64,000 bases of DNA from Paenibacillus prosopidis (GTDB lineage Bacteria > Bacillota > Bacilli > Paenibacillales > Paenibacillaceae), in the NCBI RefSeq assembly GCF_003337375.1, contig NZ_QPJD01000001.1:310001-374000 (forward strand). Reading direction: 5' to 3'. Made by a program: the position numbers and the translations under genes. Under the pieces are notes generated by a model. The model saw only the letters and a program-made list of their open reading frames with translations, ran no database searches and had not been told where the DNA came from. Shown in pieces: positions 61,324 through 64,000 of the stretch; position 1 is the stretch's first letter; each line of letters begins with the position of its first letter.

Positions 61324-61893
61324 TTAAACAATGTCTGCGGATAACTTTTGACCGATTGTCGTCTGCAGTCCATCCATGCTAGTCACGTTTTTCTCTTGCC
61401 AGTATTCAATCAATCCTTGCTCACCCTGTTTCGTCGCCCAGTTCTGAAGGGTATTCCGCTCTCCTTCATAGGTATAAAAGGGAATGCTGTAGCCGCATGA
61501 TGCTTTGACCTCATGAACATGGATGACGAAAATTTGCCGAGCTCCAGGCAGCAGAGTAAAATGAGGAGATAGCTTCTCCCACTCCGGGGTCCCTGGCAAA
61601 ACAACATGCCCCTTGCCGTACAGACGCAGAATCATAGGAGGTCCATCCAAAGCAGTGAACATCAACGTAATTCGCCCATTTTCCTCAAGATGCGCACTTG
61701 TCTCATTACCGCTCCCGGTTAAGTCCAGATATGCCACTTCATTCGCTGATAAAATACGCAGCACATCATGACCCTTCGGAGAAAGATTAACGTGCCCTTC
61801 CTCCGACAGTGGGGCTGACCCCACAAAGAAGATGTGCTGCTTCGCGATAAATGCCACATGCTCCGGTAGCAGCGCTTTGAACGATTTCCCCAT
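61324..61893 (-). CDS. Pyridoxamine 5'-phosphate oxidase-family protein
   Basis: 189 residues of the split-barrel FMN-binding (PNPOx-like) fold: FVGSAPLSEEGHVNLSPKG, YLDLTGSGNETSAHL, GRITLMFTA, and a C-terminal CGYSIPFYTYEGERNTL. Members of this subgroup are mostly uncharacterised flavin or F420-type proteins. Start ATG 61893. A 15-bp palindrome lies about 70 bp upstream. Confidence 0.88.
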   Translation of the reverse strand: MGKSFKALLPEHVAFIAKQHIFFVGSAPLSEEGHVNLSPKGHDVLRILSANEVAYLDLTGSGNETSAHLEENGRITLMFTALDGPPMILRLYGKGHVVLPGTPEWEKLSPHFTLLPGARQIFVIHVHEVKASCGYSIPFYTYEGERNTLQNWATKQGEQGLIEYWQEKNVTSMDGLQTTIGQKLSADIV

Positions 61894-61960
61894 AAGCGAT
61901 CATCGCCTTTCCTTTTTCTTCTATTATGATCTCCCGTACGATATTTGTGAAATAGTTAAA

Positions 61961-61975
61961 ATAGACATTGTCTAT
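61961..61975. promoter_or_regulatory. Palindrome upstream of the PNPOx-family gene
   Basis: ATAGACATTGTCTAT, a 7+1+7 perfect palindrome that overlaps a possible minus-strand -10 region (TTGAAT, 17 bp, GACAAT). Likely an operator of a dimeric repressor such as a TetR- or MarR-type protein not in the window. Confidence 0.4.
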
Positions 61976-62069
61976 AGTCATTACCTATAATTCAAAGCTA
62001 GGTAATTCTAGAGCCGAATAAACAACCTGAATGTTTAACTGAAATCCCCGGTCACATCTCGACAAACTG

Positions 62070-62091
62070 AGGCTCCGCTATGGCGGAGCCT
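62070..62091 (-). terminator. Hairpin after the LysM gene
   Basis: AGGCTCCGC (62070-62078), TATG, GCGGAGCCT (62083-62091), perfect 9-bp stem 20 nt beyond the LysM stop codon. The tail on the minus strand is only weakly T-rich. Confidence 0.6.
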
Positions 62092-62112
62092 TATCTGTTA
62101 GATTTCGTTGAC

Positions 62113-63198
62113 CTAAGCTTTTGGAATTTTCAGCACCGTGCCGGCTTTTACATCATCAATATTTACAATATGATTGTAACCCGCGATGAACGTAACATAT
62201 TTGTCGGAGCCGTAATAGATTTTGGAGATGCTGTAGAGCGTCTCGCCACTCTTTACGGTATGATCGGATGTCTCGTAATCGGGAGAAGATTCTACTGCGC
62301 CATTTTCTTCATCCGGCTTGTAGTTTTTCAGGGACGGAATGAGAAGGTTGGTGCCTGCTTTCAAGCCTACATTTTTATCAAGCTTGTTTTCTTTCGCAAT
62401 ATAATCCACATATTCCGCTGATTTGTAGAACATTCTGGAAATCATTGATAGGGTATCGCCTGCTTGGATCAGATAGGTAGCCGGCAAATTAATTTTTGAA
62501 TAGTCTTTGGTTCCCTGCTGGCTGCCATTTATCGAGCGGGTTGTTGATGACAATGCTGGAATCTTAAGCGTATCTCCGGCTTTCATATCATTAATAAACA
62601 AGATATGGTTATGCGCTGCAAGCAGCGCATAATGCTCCTTAGATTGATAGAACTTCTCGGATATTAAGCGTAGCGTATCGCCTTTTTGGACAACATAGGT
62701 GGTTGGAAGCTTCACCGTTTTAGTAGGGGCTTCCGTTGATTTATTGCCATAATCCTTTTTTTCTTGCGTTAGTTTTTCTGTCTGTGCAGGCATAGACATC
62801 TCCGTCGGCTTATCACTTTCTCTGACTGGTGTGTTGGATGCAGTAGGAGCAGGCTCTTCCGTCACATCATCGTAATCCTCTGTAGGCTCCTGTTCCTCTT
62901 CACTATTAACGGTTCCGGCGGGGATGGGGTCAGCTTCCAATGGCTCGTTTCCGCCTTTCCCATTATTAAGGGAATCCGAATCAGAGGGCTCGCCAATTCT
63001 GTTCTGCCCACTGGCTCGCTCGGTATTCCCGGCAGCAAGCGGAAGCTTAGAATCAACTTTATTCGTATATTTGCCGTACAATACTCCGCAAATGCCAACA
63101 AGAATGATGACTATCGCCAGATAGATGATAAGACTTGGCTTTAAAGATGCCAGTCTGCCTTTGGAATGGTTGCTGCTGCGTGTGGATCTCTTATTCAA
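62113..63198 (-). CDS. Membrane-anchored protein with three LysM domains
   Basis: About 361 residues. One membrane segment (about 22-42, SLIIYLAIVIILVGICGVLYG), an acidic Pro/Glu/Ser-rich linker (about 60-170), then three LysM repeats, each opening with a variant of YVVQKGDTLRLISEKFY and ending KIP. LysM domains bind peptidoglycan glycan, so it probably sits between membrane and wall. No enzymatic domain. The start is taken as TTG 63198 with AAAGGAG upstream; the frame extends to another TTG at 63225. Confidence 0.85.
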   Translation of the reverse strand: MNKRSTRSSNHSKGRLASLKPSLIIYLAIVIILVGICGVLYGKYTNKVDSKLPLAAGNTERASGQNRIGEPSDSDSLNNGKGGNEPLEADPIPAGTVNSEEEQEPTEDYDDVTEEPAPTASNTPVRESDKPTEMSMPAQTEKLTQEKKDYGNKSTEAPTKTVKLPTTYVVQKGDTLRLISEKFYQSKEHYALLAAHNHILFINDMKAGDTLKIPALSSTTRSINGSQQGTKDYSKINLPATYLIQAGDTLSMISRMFYKSAEYVDYIAKENKLDKNVGLKAGTNLLIPSLKNYKPDEENGAVESSPDYETSDHTVKSGETLYSISKIYYGSDKYVTFIAGYNHIVNIDDVKAGTVLKIPKA

Positions 63199-63420
63199 AA
63201 CGTAATCTTCTCCTTTGTTCCTCAACTTAATCCTATTCTAACGGACATATTGAACTCTGTGGAATGGGCCTAAACAGCCAATTCATTCTCAACGAGCGCT
63301 GGAAAATTCATATCACAATGAATCAATTGGACAGTAATCCTCTTAAGAAAGACTAGTTTTTTGGTGGCGCATGGAGAATGGGGGCTTAATATAGGTCTGC
63401 ACGGATCTAGTAATTTCAGG

Positions 63421-63426
63421 TATAAT
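63421..63426 (+). promoter_or_regulatory. -10 box before the SH3-domain gene
   Basis: TATAAT 41 nt before the start codon; the -35 position holds only TGCACG, so the promoter may be activator-assisted. The remainder of 63226-63420 shows nothing clear. Confidence 0.4.
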
Positions 63427-63466
63427 AATAGACCTACATATCCTAAGAATACTAAAGGAGACTTGT

Positions 63467-64000
63467 ATGAAAAAAATTGTATACCTTACAATTTTGATCT
63501 GTGGGTTGATTAGCATTTCCGGTTATATACCAAACCGGGCGGAAGCAAGCGGTAGTTATAAAGCCAAGGTATACACCGACTCATTGAATGTCCGCAGCGA
63601 GCCTTCACTTGAATCGTCGATCGTGGGTGCGGTGAAGAATGGCGAGATGGTCACCGTTTCGAATGAAGAGTTTGGCTGGCTGCGCATCAAGTCGGACCGG
63701 GTCTCCGGCTGGGTGGCAGGTTATTATTTAAAGAAGGTCGAGGGCAATGTCGTTACTGCATCGGCGACAGATGACAGTGTGCAAAAGAGTTCTGCAGCCA
63801 CCCAGGCGACTGTGCTGGTGGATGCGCTGCGGATCAGGGCCGGCGCCGGATTGAACTATAACATTCTGGGATACCTGAAAAAAGGTGAGGCTGTTACGAT
63901 AATGGACAACCGGGAAGGATGGGTTGGGATCCAGACTCCGGATGGGCAATTCGGCTGGGTGTCAGATCGTTATATCGTGAAGGACGCAATACAAACTGTG
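63467..64000 (+). CDS. Secreted bacterial SH3-domain protein (3' end outside window)
   Basis: 178 codons are open to the window edge with no stop. Start ATG 63467 with AAAGGAG six bases ahead. Signal peptide (KKIVYLTILICGLISISGYI, cleavage near EAS). Two SH3b domains follow: YTDSLNVRSEPSLESSIVG...GWVAGYYLKK and VDALRIRAGAGLNYNILG...GWVSDRYIVK. This layout commonly leads an N-acetylmuramoyl-L-alanine amidase or other wall hydrolase; the catalytic part would lie past 64000, so the enzyme type is an inference. Confidence 0.85.
   Translation, partial: MKKIVYLTILICGLISISGYIPNRAEASGSYKAKVYTDSLNVRSEPSLESSIVGAVKNGEMVTVSNEEFGWLRIKSDRVSGWVAGYYLKKVEGNVVTASATDDSVQKSSAATQATVLVDALRIRAGAGLNYNILGYLKKGEAVTIMDNREGWVGIQTPDGQFGWVSDRYIVKDAIQTV

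Overview
The window looks like a chromosomal segment of a Paenibacillus-type (Paenibacillaceae, Bacillota) soil bacterium. The grounds are: moderate GC, strong AGGAGG ribosome binding sites with many TTG/GTG starts, large multi-domain secreted polysaccharide-degrading proteins, Bacillus-style kam/yod and GlpP genes, and CcpA-type cre palindromes. No rRNA, tRNA, CRISPR array or transposase gene was seen. Everything here is read by eye; no database search was run.

Layout. (1) 1-903: the tail of a GH2-type beta-galactosidase. (2) 1137-14452: a lysine catabolism locus made of rpoN (sigma-54), ablB, yokU-yodT-yodS-yodR-yodQ-gabT-aldehyde dehydrogenase, kamA and a sigma-54 activator (kamR). Three -24/-12 promoters are visible, two of them divergent between ablB and yokU and one before kamA. 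Together the genes can take lysine to beta-lysine, acetyl-beta-lysine, an acetamido-3-oxo acid and its CoA ester, then GABA and succinate; only the thiolase step is missing from the window. (3) 14620-14916: a 24-residue holin-like toxin gene with the RNA architecture of a type I toxin-antitoxin module. (4) 15082-24027: mixed accessory genes: an FtsH-like membrane protease, a secreted phospholipase-D-like protein, small enzymes and a frameshifted secreted protein. (5) 24028-32536: a very large alginate-lyase-type protein and a convergent agarase-like glycoside hydrolase. (6) 32752-38099: an AtuA/acyl-CoA dehydrogenase/carboxylase/hydratase operon for branched acyl-CoA or terpenoid breakdown, without its biotin subunit. 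(7) 38478-40715: a divergent MFS exporter and WYL regulator. (8) 40984-50240: a 2137-residue fructan-active protein with two GH32 modules and five inulin-binding-like repeats, then a GH43 arabinanase-like enzyme. (9) 50519-51448: a patatin-like lipase. (10) 52004-60606: a glycerophosphodiester locus: metallophosphoesterase, glpP, an antiterminator-type leader, ugpB, HAD phosphatase, ugpC, ugpA, ugpE and two glycerophosphodiester phosphodiesterases. (11) 61324-64000: a PNPOx-family protein, a LysM membrane protein and the start of an SH3-domain secreted protein.

Regulation visible in the DNA: sigma-54 for lysine use; cre sites in front of the alginate-lyase, fructanase and arabinanase genes (carbon catabolite control); a GlpP-type terminator/antiterminator before the ugp genes; and palindromic operators at the MFS/WYL and PNPOx genes. 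Several gene-poor stretches (10905-11435, 50336-50364, 51600-51812) carry copies of one interspersed repeat family, and 38129-38344 has the form of a small MITE-like element.

The observations most worth following are the type I toxin module with matching 5' and 3' mRNA ends, the tandem GH32 protein whose first module has Glu in place of the catalytic Asp, the sigma-54 lysine regulon with its candidate enhancer palindrome, and the GlpP leader placed in front of an ABC transporter.
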